From the NCBI GenBank assembly GCA_947493495.1, contig CANLRN010000038.1:1-39873 (forward strand): a DNA stretch of 39,873 nt. Direction: 5' to 3'. The position numbers and the translations under genes were made by a program. How positions within the stretch are numbered: the stretch's first letter is position 1; the number at the start of each line of letters is the position of its first letter. The notes beneath the pieces are model-generated. The model did no database searches. It was not told the DNA's origin and saw nothing but the letters and a program-made list of their open reading frames with translations. Below, piece after piece: positions 14,604 to 24,374 of this stretch. The stretch is from an uncultured Aquimarina sp. Lineage in GTDB: Bacteria > Bacteroidota > Bacteroidia > Flavobacteriales > Flavobacteriaceae.

Positions 14604-17600
14604 CTATTCTTTAATAGTTTTCGTGTTGTATTTAAAACCAGATTCTAGATCTGATAATTCTACAATATATAATCCTTTAGGTAAACCATCTATCGAAATT
14701 CTAGCAGATCTCTGACTAGCATTTAAATATTGGTTATAAATTTCTCTTCCAGAAATGTCAATGATTCTTACTCGCGTATTATTCATATCAAAATTAGTAG
14801 AAATATTTACAAAACTATTAGCAGGGTTAGGACTAACAACTACATTTAAAGCTACTGGTTTAGTATCAGGAGCTTTTAAAGCATCATCCCCAAAGAAGAA
14901 TCCGTATTCTGCATTAGCTAAGGCTACTTCTATTTGTGCCCAACTTCTATGATAATTCTGAGTATATTCTTCGCCAGCATTATAGGCTTCTTCTAATCTT
15001 GGGAAATCAGGATCATTTTTAAGTCCAGATCGGATATCTAAGAAAGAAACTCCGGGTTTGATTTCATCACCATTAGCCATTACACCTGTAAATCCATTAG
15101 GAATATATACTTCTTCTTCAAAAACTCTTGCAAAATCTCCTCTTGATTCTGGTGAAGAAACTCCTTTATCATCTCTGTAGGTATTCCACATTCTGTCCAA
15201 TACTTCTTTCGCTAAATCACGAGATGCTGTATCTAATGTTTCATACTTTTCGGTAGCAGCTGCATAATAAATAAGTGCCTTTGCCATAGAAGCAGCAACA
15301 CCTAAATCTTTTCCGTAGTCTGTTACGGTAACACTTAAGTTATTGTTACTACCAGGATTATTAGGATTCCAAGTATCTGGTTGTCCAGACCACTCTAAAG
15401 TTGCTGGAATATCAAAATCATCGTCTCCAATCAATCTAACTTCTCCTTTTACCCAATCAGCCCATTTATCCATTAGGTCTTTTGCCATAGAGTCATTCGT
15501 AAGATAGTAGTATTCTGCTACTCTCTCCATAGACCAAGCTTGCCATCCGAACCAAGTTCCACTTCCCGGATCTTTATAAACAGGATTTGAAGTATATGCC
15601 ATATCATAGAAAGTAGGAGTTCCTGCAGGGTAAACACTATAATCTCCATTCCAGCTATTAGTAGCTCCACCTGCTATTGCACCTTCTTTAGACTGCAACC
15701 AAGTATAAAATTCCATTTGTCTTTTAAGACTTTCTGTCCAGTCTCTTTTACCGTTTTGAGACTTAGGCTCAAACTCAGGAGTTTGACTCATCGCGTATGC
15801 AGCAATAGGGTTTTGATATCCAAAATGACAGTGACTAGATCCTATTCTAAATGCCCACTGAGACGAAGGGTCTGCTGATCCTCCCCAAGACATATACCAC
15901 GACATTAGGTAATGTGCACTATCGTATCCAGTACCTGCACCACTAGATGCACTTTGTACTCCTAGAGGTTTAAAGTATTTATCAAACATTGAGATTCTTA
16001 AGAAGTCTCCCATTTTTGTTGCTTTGTCTAAATCTAAACTTGCTAGGTTAGCACCTTGTTCTTTGGCATATAGTTGAGCCCAATACATCGCTTGTACAGC
16101 TCTTGCATCTGCATCAGGAGCACTAGTATATCTCCATTGCTTAGCATAATTCTGATCTTCTATAAATAAAGGTAAAAAACCATCAGTTCCTCCCCAATCA
16201 AAGCTCTCCCAAGATGGATGTGGTACTGTTTCATACACAGATTCTTGTTCTCCTCTTTGGAATGTATTGATATATGATGGAGTACTAACACCATCTCCTC
16301 TATTTCCATATCCATAGAAGTTATCATTATCTAATAGCCAGTGCATCTGATATATATCATCACCATATGCAGCTTTTAGATCAGAAGATACTGGATCAAC
16401 ACCAACTGGTGCTCCAAAATCAAGAGGTGCTGGGTAATTACTTGGCAATGGAAATTCACTAGCATAAGCTGCTGGAGAAGAAGGATTATAAGCTCCATTT
16501 GTAGGCTGATCTGCCGTAGTAGGAATAATAAACTCTTCTACTTTATTCCAAACATTAGCAAGAGGTTGCCAATCTTTTGTAATTCTACCATTCATTACCT
16601 CTAGCCATAACCAGTAAGAATATAACTCACTAGTAGATTCGTGACCATGATCTGGTGCTTCTACAATCAATGATTCTATAGAGTGGTGAGGAGAACCATC
16701 TGCACTAAAATATCCATTTGCAGGGTCATAAAACTCATTTCTTAATTCTATAAAACGGTCGATATAAGCATTGTCGCTTGATCCACCACCTGGTCCACCT
16801 GGTCCAGTAGCTGCTTCTCTCTCTACTGTAATTGAGTTTGATAGATCAAAGTTACCTGTAAGATTTGCTGCATTGTTTCCTACTGCTGCTCCTTGAAGTC
16901 CATCTTCATAGCGTAAGTACCAAATTAAACAAGTACCTGTTCCTGCAACATCAAAGTTTACGCCTTCTAAAGCAGCAATTGTTGGTGGTAATCCTAATAT
17001 CTCTAATTGATCATCGGTAACTACCCAAGTAGCATTACTTCCTGAACTACCTGATACCGAAATACCACTTACATTATCTTCTATTCCATCTCCTACTGTA
17101 AAGGTAAATGGACCTCCTGTAATAACTCCGCCGTCTACTACAACGGGTGGATTACCTACTGGATTTCTTGTAACTGTTATAGAATTTGATAAATCAAAAT
17201 TACCTACAAGATCAGCTGCATTGTTTCCTACTGCTGCGCCTTGAAGTCCATCTTCATAGCGTAAGTACCAAATTAAACAAGTACCTGTTCCTGCAACATC
17301 AAAGTTTACGCCTTCTAAAGCAGCAATTGTTGGTGGTAATCCTAATATCTCTAATTGATCATCGGTAACTACCCAAGTAGCATTACTTCCTGAACTTCCT
17401 GATACCGAAATACCGCTTACATTATCTTCTATCCCATCTCCTACTGTAAAGGTAAATGGACCGCCTGTAATTGTTCCTCCATCTACCACAACTGGTGGGT
17501 TAGGGTTTCCTGTATTACAATCAGGTGCTGTAGAAGAAGTACTAAAATATAGTGTGAATTCTGATGTCTGAGATACCAATACAAAATTATCTCCATCTAT

Positions 17601-19805
17601 TGTAGCATAATATCCTCCATCTAAATTAGGAAAACCTGATCCTGTAATTGTTACTGATGGCTGAGCACTATTGAAGTTCTGTGTAACTTTTGGTAAGAAA
17701 TCATTCCACCAACTTGGTATACCGTTATTTGTATTCATAGAAAATTGGTACAATCCATTATTGGCTAAATCCCAGTTAATTGTAAAATTGATAACATTAC
17801 TTAAGTCTGGACCTCCATTTCCTAATACATATATATTAGAATAAGAATTATTTATAGTTGCTAATGGTTCTGCTATTGGAGTACTAAACGTACAATCTCC
17901 TCCGTTTCCAGGTCCTGGTCCTGGTCCTGTAGTAGGTGCTTCTCTCTCTACAGTAATTGAGTTAGATAAATCAAAGTTTCCAGAAAGATTTGCTGCATTG
18001 TTTCCTACTGCTGCGCCTTGAAGTCCATCTTCATAGCGTAAGTACCAAATTAAACAAGTACCCACTCCTGCAACATCAAAGTTTACGCCTTCTAAAGCAG
18101 CAATTGTTGGTGGTAATCCTAATATCTCTAATTGATCATCGGTAACTACCCAAGTAGCATTACTTCCTGAACTTCCTGATACCGAAATACCACTTACATT
18201 ATCTTCTATACCATCACCTACTGTAAAGGTAAATGGACCTCCTGTAATAACTCCGCCATCTACTACAACGGGTGGATTACCTACTGGATTTCTTGTAACT
18301 GTTATAGAATTTGATAAATCAAAATTACCTACAAGATCAGCTGCATTGTTTCCTACTGCTGCGCCTTGAAGTCCATCTTCATAGCGTAAGTACCAAATTA
18401 AACAAGTACCTGTTCCTGCAACATCAAAGTTTACGCCTTCTAAAGCAGCAATTGTTGGTGGTAATCCTAATATCTCTAATTGATCATCGGTAACTACCCA
18501 AGTAGCATTACTTCCTGAACTTCCTGATACCGAAATACCACTTACATTATCTTCTATTCCATCTCCTACTGTAAAGGTAAATGGACCGCCTGTAATTGTT
18601 CCTCCATCTACCACAACTGGTGGGTTAGGGTTTCCTCCTACGACATTTGGAATTAGTGGAGCAAAATGTGGTTTTAGCACATTTAATTTCCATTGGTTTA
18701 TAGAACTCCAATCGTCTTGTAATATCCCTCCAGTATCGCCAGAGTTAGGATTCATGGTCCAAAAAGTCCAAGAATAAATATCTCCCATAAAATCCATGAA
18801 ATTTGTAAACCAAGTAAACGCGACACCATTAAAAGCATCTTGATTTTTAATTCCAAACTCTCCTACAAATAATGGAGAAGTATTGTTTTGATATAAATAA
18901 TGAAAATGTTCCTCCCATTCTCCAGGCATGTTTTGAGGAAAATTAGATGCTTCAAACCAATCTTGTTGTGCAACTTCTGGTCCATATTCATGAGCAGAAT
19001 ACACTAATTTTTCTGGTTTAGATATTTGTACTGGGTATTTTTCTGCTCCTTTGAGCTGTCCTCCCCACCAATAAGAATCTCCTTCGAATTCTCCTACTCC
19101 TTCAACCATAATCAAAACATTAGGGTTTGCAGCTAATACAGCATTTGCACAACGTTCAGCTGCTTTATTCCAGTCAGTAGCAGGATTGCTATTGCCCCAA
19201 GTTGACCCATGAGGCTCATTATTAAGGTCCATAGCAACTACTGCTGAATAGTCTTTATAGCGCTCTGCCATAAAAATCCAATCATTGATCCATCGTTGCT
19301 CAGAATATTCTGGTGTATACCAAAAAGCTTCGTTTAAGAAACCATCTGCAGCTCTAGAATGGTTATCTAAAACGATTTTCATATCATTTTCTTGACACCA
19401 TTTTACAAAAATATCTAATAATTCTATTGGTTTACTTACTGTAGATTCTTCTTCATTCATTGGAGAAATGCCTGTATACGCATCTGTACCAAAAGAATTT
19501 ATTGAAATTGTTGCTCCTGGATCAAGCATTTCATTACACCAAGGAACTCTAATCGTATTAAAACCTAAGTCTTTGATTTGTTGTAGAACACTTTTCATAT
19601 CCCTTGCCCATAATCCATGAGGGCTATACAAAGCAGTTTCAAAGCCAAACCAATTGACTCCTGTTAATCGCACTTCTTTTCCAGTAACATCATATAATTT
19701 ATTACCTGATGCCGTAAGGAAATTTTGCTGTTGGGCCATAAGCCCTGAAATACTACTACAAAAAAAGAATAATAGCAGTATTAAATGTGTTTTTAGTTGT
19801 TTCAT
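14604..19805 (-). CDS. Bifunctional secreted cellulase, GH5 endoglucanase + GH48 cellobiohydrolase
   Basis: A 1733-residue secreted protein with two catalytic domains. A signal peptide ends near residue 25. About 27-380 is GH5 ([11 protein letters not shown]; acid/base E197 in DLNNEPHG; nucleophile E316 in LFVGEFG), a probable endo-beta-1,4-glucanase. Two repeat modules follow (400-505, 516-621), then the shared ~130-residue domain (637-763), then two more modules (774-880, 891-996). About 1010-1645 is a full-length GH48 domain: [12 protein letters not shown] carries E1049 and E1060, matching the paired glutamates of clostridial CelF whose second member is the proton donor, and [25 protein letters not shown] sequence at 1180-1200 is characteristic. 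GH48 enzymes release cellobiose processively from reducing ends of crystalline cellulose. T9SS type A ends the protein. Coupling an endo- and an exo-enzyme in one chain should aid synergy. No CBM3 is present, so binding may rely on the shared domain. Confidence 0.94.
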   Translation of the reverse strand: MKQLKTHLILLLFFFCSSISGLMAQQQNFLTASGNKLYDVTGKEVRLTGVNWFGFETALYSPHGLWARDMKSVLQQIKDLGFNTIRVPWCNEMLDPGATISINSFGTDAYTGISPMNEEESTVSKPIELLDIFVKWCQENDMKIVLDNHSRAADGFLNEAFWYTPEYSEQRWINDWIFMAERYKDYSAVVAMDLNNEPHGSTWGNSNPATDWNKAAERCANAVLAANPNVLIMVEGVGEFEGDSYWWGGQLKGAEKYPVQISKPEKLVYSAHEYGPEVAQQDWFEASNFPQNMPGEWEEHFHYLYQNNTSPLFVGEFGIKNQDAFNGVAFTWFTNFMDFMGDIYSWTFWTMNPNSGDTGGILQDDWSSINQWKLNVLKPHFAPLIPNVVGGNPNPPVVVDGGTITGGPFTFTVGDGIEDNVSGISVSGSSGSNATWVVTDDQLEILGLPPTIAALEGVNFDVAGTGTCLIWYLRYEDGLQGAAVGNNAADLVGNFDLSNSITVTRNPVGNPPVVVDGGVITGGPFTFTVGDGIEDNVSGISVSGSSGSNATWVVTDDQLEILGLPPTIAALEGVNFDVAGVGTCLIWYLRYEDGLQGAAVGNNAANLSGNFDLSNSITVEREAPTTGPGPGPGNGGDCTFSTPIAEPLATINNSYSNIYVLGNGGPDLSNVINFTINWDLANNGLYQFSMNTNNGIPSWWNDFLPKVTQNFNSAQPSVTITGSGFPNLDGGYYATIDGDNFVLVSQTSEFTLYFSTSSTAPDCNTGNPNPPVVVDGGTITGGPFTFTVGDGIEDNVSGISVSGSSGSNATWVVTDDQLEILGLPPTIAALEGVNFDVAGTGTCLIWYLRYEDGLQGAAVGNNAADLVGNFDLSNSITVTRNPVGNPPVVVDGGVITGGPFTFTVGDGIEDNVSGISVSGSSGSNATWVVTDDQLEILGLPPTIAALEGVNFDVAGTGTCLIWYLRYEDGLQGAAVGNNAANLTGNFDLSNSITVEREAATGPGGPGGGSSDNAYIDRFIELRNEFYDPANGYFSADGSPHHSIESLIVEAPDHGHESTSELYSYWLWLEVMNGRITKDWQPLANVWNKVEEFIIPTTADQPTNGAYNPSSPAAYASEFPLPSNYPAPLDFGAPVGVDPVSSDLKAAYGDDIYQMHWLLDNDNFYGYGNRGDGVSTPSYINTFQRGEQESVYETVPHPSWESFDWGGTDGFLPLFIEDQNYAKQWRYTSAPDADARAVQAMYWAQLYAKEQGANLASLDLDKATKMGDFLRISMFDKYFKPLGVQSASSGAGTGYDSAHYLMSWYMSWGGSADPSSQWAFRIGSSHCHFGYQNPIAAYAMSQTPEFEPKSQNGKRDWTESLKRQMEFYTWLQSKEGAIAGGATNSWNGDYSVYPAGTPTFYDMAYTSNPVYKDPGSGTWFGWQAWSMERVAEYYYLTNDSMAKDLMDKWADWVKGEVRLIGDDDFDIPATLEWSGQPDTWNPNNPGSNNNLSVTVTDYGKDLGVAASMAKALIYYAAATEKYETLDTASRDLAKEVLDRMWNTYRDDKGVSSPESRGDFARVFEEEVYIPNGFTGVMANGDEIKPGVSFLDIRSGLKNDPDFPRLEEAYNAGEEYTQNYHRSWAQIEVALANAEYGFFFGDDALKAPDTKPVALNVVVSPNPANSFVNISTNFDMNNTRVRIIDISGREIYNQYLNASQRSARISIDGLPKGLYIVELSDLESGFKYNTKTIKE
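16818..17486 (-). repeat. Two tandem ~105-residue modules before GH48
   Basis: Copies at 17166-17486 and 16818-17135, coding residues 774-880 and 891-996. The second ends NLTGN...VEREA instead of DLVGN...VTRNP. That ending matches the second copy of the upstream pair in this gene, so the two pairs look like a duplicated two-module unit. Confidence 0.9.
17517..17897 (-). repeat. Shared ~130-residue candidate binding module (copy in GH5-GH48)
   Basis: Codes residues 637-763 ([15 protein letters not shown] to APDC). It is more diverged at its start than the other two copies and has LYQFSM where they have LWQFSM. Its middle ([19 protein letters not shown]) matches the GH9 copy. It is the only copy in the middle of a protein. 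Confidence 0.7.
17943..18608 (-). repeat. Two tandem ~105-residue modules after GH5
   Basis: Copies at 18291-18608 and 17943-18260, coding residues 400-505 and 516-621. The second copy carries the AGVGTC variant (others AGTGTC) and directly precedes the shared ~130-residue domain, as in the GH9 gene. Confidence 0.9.
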
Positions 19806-19861
19806 TTGTGTGTGTTTTCAATATTTTTTAATTGTAATTAATTACAAGTTGTTTAGTGTGT

Positions 19862-19894
19862 GGTAATTGTGGTAATTGTGGTTATTGTGGTTAT
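19862..19894. repeat. 9-bp tandem repeat upstream of the GH5-GH48 gene
   Basis: GGTAATTGT, GGTAATTGT, GGTTATTGT, GGTTAT: about 3.7 copies of a 9-mer, 57-89 bp before the GH5-GH48 start codon. A further isolated AATTGTGGTTAT lies at about 19984-19995, next to the GH9 stop. It could affect promoter spacing or mRNA structure; no function is shown. Confidence 0.7.
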
Positions 19895-19935
19895 AAAATG
19901 TTGGTTTTTAAGTAAAAGAGTTTGAAAAGAGATTA

Positions 19936-19981
19936 AAGAAGAAGACCATATTATCTGTATAAATAATACAGCCTCCTTCTC
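19936..19981 (-). terminator. Possible weak terminator of the GH9 gene
   Basis: A 6-bp stem CTGTAT/ATACAG with a 5-nt loop sits inside a longer, imperfectly paired purine/pyrimidine inverted region (GAAGAAG on the left, CTTCTCTT on the right). It lies where the other genes of the locus have terminators but is weaker. Confidence 0.35.
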
Positions 19982-19997
19982 TTAATTGTGGTTATTT

Positions 19998-22900
19998 TTA
20001 ATTACTCTTGATAATTCGTTTTATCGTCGTAGTCTTTACTTTATTATTATTTATTTTAACAAAATACACCCCTGATGTAAGATCTGATGTATCAAGTGAT
20101 ACTTCTGTAGCTGATGGTTGAACAGCTATCTGGTTAATAGTTCTTCCTGTTACGTCTATTAAACTAATTACAGCTCCATCGCTGAAGGTATTACTTTGAA
20201 TCGATAATATATCAGATACAGGATTTGGGAATACTTTTATAGCCTCATTATCAAATACTGGATTCTTTAATGAATCGTCACAATTTGGAGCGCTATCATT
20301 ACTAAAATAAATAGTAAATGATCCTGATTTAGAAACTAATGCGAAATTATCTCCATCTATTGTTGCATAATATCCTCCATCTAAATTAGGAAAACCTGAT
20401 CCAGTAATTGTTACTGATGGTTGAGCACTATTGAAATTCTGTGTAACTTTTGGCAAGAAATCATTCCACCAACTTGGTGTTCCATTATTTGTATTCATAG
20501 AGAATTGCCACAATCCATTATTGGCTAAATCCCAGTTAACTGTAAAATTGATAACATTACTTAAATCTGGTCCGCCGTTTCCTATAACATAACTATTTGA
20601 ATAAGAATTAGCTATGGTAGGTAATGCGTTATTTAGTGGTGCACCAAAATTACAATCTCCTCCAGTAGGAGGAACTGGATTTCTAGTTACGGTAATTGAA
20701 TTCGATAAATCAAAATTACCTACAAGATCAGCTGCATTGTTTCCTACTGCTGCTCCTTGAAGTCCGTCTTCGTATCTTAAGTACCAAATTAAACAAGTAC
20801 CTACTCCTGCAACATCAAAGTTTACGCCTTCTAAAGCAGCAATTGTTGGTGGTAATCCTAATATCTCTAATTGATCATCGGTAACTACCCAAGTAGCATT
20901 ACTTCCTGAACTACCTGATACCGAAATACCACTTACATTATCTTCTATACCATCTCCTACTGTAAAGGTAAATGGACCGCCTGTAATAACTCCTCCGTCT
21001 ACAACTGGTGGATTACCTGCTGGGTTTCTTGTAACTGTTATAGAATTCGATAAATCAAAATTACCTACAAGATCAGCTGCATTGTTTCCTACTGCTGCGC
21101 CTTGAAGTCCGTCTTCATAGCGTAAGTACCAAATTAAACAAGTACCTGTTCCTGCAACATCAAAGTTTACGCCTTCTAAAGCAGTAATTGTTGGTGGTAA
21201 TCCTAATATCTCTAATTGATCATCGGTAACTACCCAAGTAGCATTACTTCCTGAACTACCAGATACCGAAATACCACTTACATTATCTTCTATCCCATCT
21301 CCTACTGTAAAGGTAAATGGACCGCCTGTAATAACTCCTCCGTCTACAACTGGGGGATTAACTACTACTGGATTTCTTGTAACTGTTATAGAATTCGATA
21401 AATCAAAATTACCTACAAGATCAGCTGCATTGTTTCCTACTGCTGCTCCTTGAAGTCCGTCTTCATAGCGTAAGTACCAAATTAAACAAGTACCTGTTCC
21501 TGCAACATCAAAGTTTACGCCTTCTAAAGCAGCAATTGTTGGTGGTAATCCTAATATCTCTAATTGATCATCGGTAACTACCCAAGTAGCATTACTTCCT
21601 GAACTACCTGATACCGAAATACCACTTACATTATCTTCTATCCCATCTCCTACTGTAAAGGTAAATGGACCGCCTGTAATAACTCCTCCATCTACAACTG
21701 GTGGATTAGGGCTACCATTTCCAGGCTCATTACCAAAAACCAATACACCATTATCATATACAGGAATATTTGTACTTTCTACATCTGAACTACCATTTAA
21801 TCCCTGGGCTGACCAGTCATTAGTAGTATCATAAGGTACTCCATTACTTACTCTAAAATTTAACTGAGTTTCTCTTCTAAATTGTGGATCTCCAATAGGA
21901 GAAATTTGTTCACCTACTAAGGCAATCTCAGCATAATAAATATTTTTTGAAGCATCCCAAGCTCTTACTGCAATTGTACTATTACCTTGAATACCATTTA
22001 ATGTTGGTGTATAATCAGAAATAGTAAAACCTTGTGCTACACCTTCAGAAATATCAAAGAAATATCTATAAGATAATTTATCAGTTACTCTAGCAGGCCA
22101 TGCTGTTCTATTCTGAACTAGTACTCTAACGGTACTCCCAGAAGCATTGTTACTGTTAAACTTAGACATACTTCTGATCTCAGATCTTGTAGGAGTCTCT
22201 TGTACTGGGAAATTAGCTAGTGGATTCCCTCCATATTCTTCATACATTCTTGCTAAAACCCCTGTAAAACAAGCATTATAATCACAAGCCACCTCATTCG
22301 CTATAAAATCTCCTCTATCATCTACAAACTGATCGTTTGGAGAAGATGGTCCACCTACTAATGCTCCAAATAATGTATGACTTGGTTTGTCAGGTCTATT
22401 TTGTAAGCTATTAGCCCAAGCACCATGTGCTGCTCTATGATGAGAATTATTAGCTGGATTATTCCCAAATCCTATCATAAAACTTCTATTAATAGGATTA
22501 TCCCCTAAAGCATAGTTTACTTGCCCTACTGCAAAGTCGTGATATTTTTGCTTGTTAGCTGCAGAAGTATTTACTTTATCACTATATACTAATGCTAAGA
22601 ATGAAGTATTAGCAGCATACCTTAAAGATCCCCACTGTATTAAGTGCGCTTGTCCTCCTGGACTATAGGTAACTCTTTCTCCATTTACACCACTAGTCCA
22701 GAAATCTAAATATCTCTCAGCATCTTCTTTATACCTGTCTTTTCCAGTAAGTTGAGCTAATAAAACATAAGATCCATATCCTTTATCATCCCAAGACATT
22801 GTAAATTTATATGCCTTATCTCCACTTTGTCCTTCATTATTTAAATTATCATATTCTGTTTCTGCTTTTGTAAGATATGCAGGATCATTTGTTGCTCTGT

Positions 22901-23633
22901 ATAACCATGCAGCTCCCCAAACTATCTCATCTTTATAACTACTAAAAGATCTGTAAAATCCAGCTGCATCTGTTATAGAGTTTGAATATTCACCTCTAAA
23001 ATTATCTGCAAAGCTATATAGCTCTTCAGCATGTCTTAGTAAGGTAGCACTATAAGCTGGATCATCATCTTTAAGTAAAATGCTGACAGCTGCCATAGCA
23101 GCAGCAGTCTCTGCAGCAAGATCTGATCCTGGATTCTGAGCGTCAATCTTATACGCTGGTCGATCCATTACCATTACTTCTGATGAACCCCAAAAGGCAT
23201 GATCCAAACCTCCATTACCTAATTGTCCATAAAACTCATTAGGTGCTGTGTGACATTTTATAAAATAATCTGTTACAAATCTTAGGTTTCTCTTTAAAAT
23301 ATCTAATTGACCTGAAGCTCTGTATGCATCTTCATACTCAATTGCTCCCCACGCTAACGCAGTTACACTAAATGCCATTGGAAAACCAAACTTTACGTGA
23401 TCTCCAGCATCATACCAACCTCCAGTAAGGTCTAATCCTACATCTGAACCATCCTGCAGAGCAGAATTAGCTCTCCAAGAGACTCTATTCCAATCAGGTA
23501 GTTCTCCAGATTGTTGCGCCTCGTAAAAGAAAAGAGACTTCTGTAAGGCTTCTCCGTAATTAAACTGTGCAGACAGATTAAAACACAGTAAGCCCATCAT
23601 TAGCATTGTGCATTTTTTGATAAAATTTTTCAT
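19998..23633 (-). CDS. Secreted GH9 endoglucanase with CBM3c, three repeat modules and T9SS tail
   Basis: A 1211-residue secreted cellulase. A signal peptide ends at about residue 22. About 24-470 is GH9: the catalytic-base motif GGWYDAGDHV (D75, D78), SHHRAAHG (397-404), and the acid E447 in ANEVACDYNACF. About 475-632 is a family 3c carbohydrate-binding module (YRYFFDISEG, YYAEIALVGEQISPIG, LNFRVS), the module that makes theme-B GH9 enzymes processive in clostridia and Thermobifida. Three ~105-residue modules follow (648-753, 763-868, 879-984), then the shared ~130-residue domain (993-1119) and T9SS type A (VFPNPV, TSGVYFVKI). It should cut cellulose processively outside the cell and act with the GH48 enzyme next door. 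The start is the first ATG and opens the signal peptide directly. Confidence 0.95.
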   Translation of the reverse strand: MKNFIKKCTMLMMGLLCFNLSAQFNYGEALQKSLFFYEAQQSGELPDWNRVSWRANSALQDGSDVGLDLTGGWYDAGDHVKFGFPMAFSVTALAWGAIEYEDAYRASGQLDILKRNLRFVTDYFIKCHTAPNEFYGQLGNGGLDHAFWGSSEVMVMDRPAYKIDAQNPGSDLAAETAAAMAAVSILLKDDDPAYSATLLRHAEELYSFADNFRGEYSNSITDAAGFYRSFSSYKDEIVWGAAWLYRATNDPAYLTKAETEYDNLNNEGQSGDKAYKFTMSWDDKGYGSYVLLAQLTGKDRYKEDAERYLDFWTSGVNGERVTYSPGGQAHLIQWGSLRYAANTSFLALVYSDKVNTSAANKQKYHDFAVGQVNYALGDNPINRSFMIGFGNNPANNSHHRAAHGAWANSLQNRPDKPSHTLFGALVGGPSSPNDQFVDDRGDFIANEVACDYNACFTGVLARMYEEYGGNPLANFPVQETPTRSEIRSMSKFNSNNASGSTVRVLVQNRTAWPARVTDKLSYRYFFDISEGVAQGFTISDYTPTLNGIQGNSTIAVRAWDASKNIYYAEIALVGEQISPIGDPQFRRETQLNFRVSNGVPYDTTNDWSAQGLNGSSDVESTNIPVYDNGVLVFGNEPGNGSPNPPVVDGGVITGGPFTFTVGDGIEDNVSGISVSGSSGSNATWVVTDDQLEILGLPPTIAALEGVNFDVAGTGTCLIWYLRYEDGLQGAAVGNNAADLVGNFDLSNSITVTRNPVVVNPPVVDGGVITGGPFTFTVGDGIEDNVSGISVSGSSGSNATWVVTDDQLEILGLPPTITALEGVNFDVAGTGTCLIWYLRYEDGLQGAAVGNNAADLVGNFDLSNSITVTRNPAGNPPVVDGGVITGGPFTFTVGDGIEDNVSGISVSGSSGSNATWVVTDDQLEILGLPPTIAALEGVNFDVAGVGTCLIWYLRYEDGLQGAAVGNNAADLVGNFDLSNSITVTRNPVPPTGGDCNFGAPLNNALPTIANSYSNSYVIGNGGPDLSNVINFTVNWDLANNGLWQFSMNTNNGTPSWWNDFLPKVTQNFNSAQPSVTITGSGFPNLDGGYYATIDGDNFALVSKSGSFTIYFSNDSAPNCDDSLKNPVFDNEAIKVFPNPVSDILSIQSNTFSDGAVISLIDVTGRTINQIAVQPSATEVSLDTSDLTSGVYFVKINNNKVKTTTIKRIIKSN
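20277..20657 (-). repeat. Shared ~130-residue candidate binding module (copy in GH9)
   Basis: Codes residues 993-1119. It is very close to the GH5-CBM3 copy at its N-terminal half (DCNFGAPLNNALPTIAN) and to the GH5-GH48 copy in its middle ([19 protein letters not shown]). This mosaic pattern suggests exchange between copies. Confidence 0.7.
20682..21692 (-). repeat. Three tandem ~105-residue modules in the GH9 gene
   Basis: Copies at 21375-21692, 21030-21347 and 20682-20999. They are near identical; the second has TITALEG for TIAALEG and the third has AGVGTC for AGTGTC. Linkers are NPVVVNPPVV and NPAGNPPVV. Confidence 0.92.
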
Positions 23634-24374
23634 TTTTTATATAGTTTTGAAATTTGTGTACGTATTTAAAACCATATCAAATAAATTCTAGGGGGAAGTG
23701 ATGATATGACATTATTATGTTTACTATTATTCTCCTTAATCTATATAACATCTTCATCCTTTTGTCGATATTAAATGATTGTTTGTTGGTATATCAATTA
23801 AAACGACTCAGATGTATATATCTCTTCTAGAAAAGAATAAAGTTATAACAACTACGAAGCAAAGCATAGACTTATTCACCTTAACTATGTCTTAACAATC
23901 GTAATATATGTAACAAAAAAAAATAATTTCAATTATAATTTATTGATTATCAAATAATTAATTCATTATAAAAAAACAATTTAGTTTTTAAAGTCTATTC
24001 GAAGTAAATTTTGATGTTAAGAAGGAACTAAGAAGATAATAATACAAAACCAATGAATAAATCTTTATTTTACAATAAAAACGAAATAATTCTATGCCAA
24101 AACCATACACCATTTTAACGAAAATTCATGTTATTTATAAATTTCTTATGAAAATTTTCAAAAAAATGTTAATATTTTAAACAAGAAATACCTTACAAAT
24201 GTTTTGATTATTTCTTAATATGTAAGATAAAATGCATACCGATATTATTTAAATCTTTACTATAACTAAACCAATTTCTTATAAAGTATGTTCAACCATT
24301 TGATGAGGTAATTTCTTAAAAGACATATTGATATTTGTACTAATCATAATAAAATTAGTTTTCTTTATATCATA
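23634..24374. other. Very AT-rich intergenic region upstream of the GH9 gene
   Basis: A 741-bp stretch with no gene on either strand. It contains the GH9 leader (TTTGTGTA at 23653-23660) and long A/T runs at 23920-24180. No TAnnTTTG box was found within 150 nt of the GH9 start. The DUF5777 gene ends at its left-facing edge without a clear terminator. Confidence 0.5.

Noticed and set aside
9944..20884. Plus-strand open frames of 60-62 codons inside each repeat module, encoding near-identical peptides
   Set aside because: They lie antisense within the repeated modules and are copied along with them. The GH reading on the minus strand is clearly coding, so these are shadows of a well-conserved frame.
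9930..21692. Regularly spaced DNA repeats that could suggest a CRISPR array
   Set aside because: The units are about 318-bp protein-coding modules with short linkers, not 24-47-bp repeats separated by unique spacers, and no cas genes are present.
4238..23633. A canonical SusC/SusD polysaccharide utilisation locus
   Set aside because: No TonB-dependent receptor, SusD-like lipoprotein or hybrid two-component/AraC/ECF regulator gene is found in the window. The secreted T9SS enzymes stand alone.
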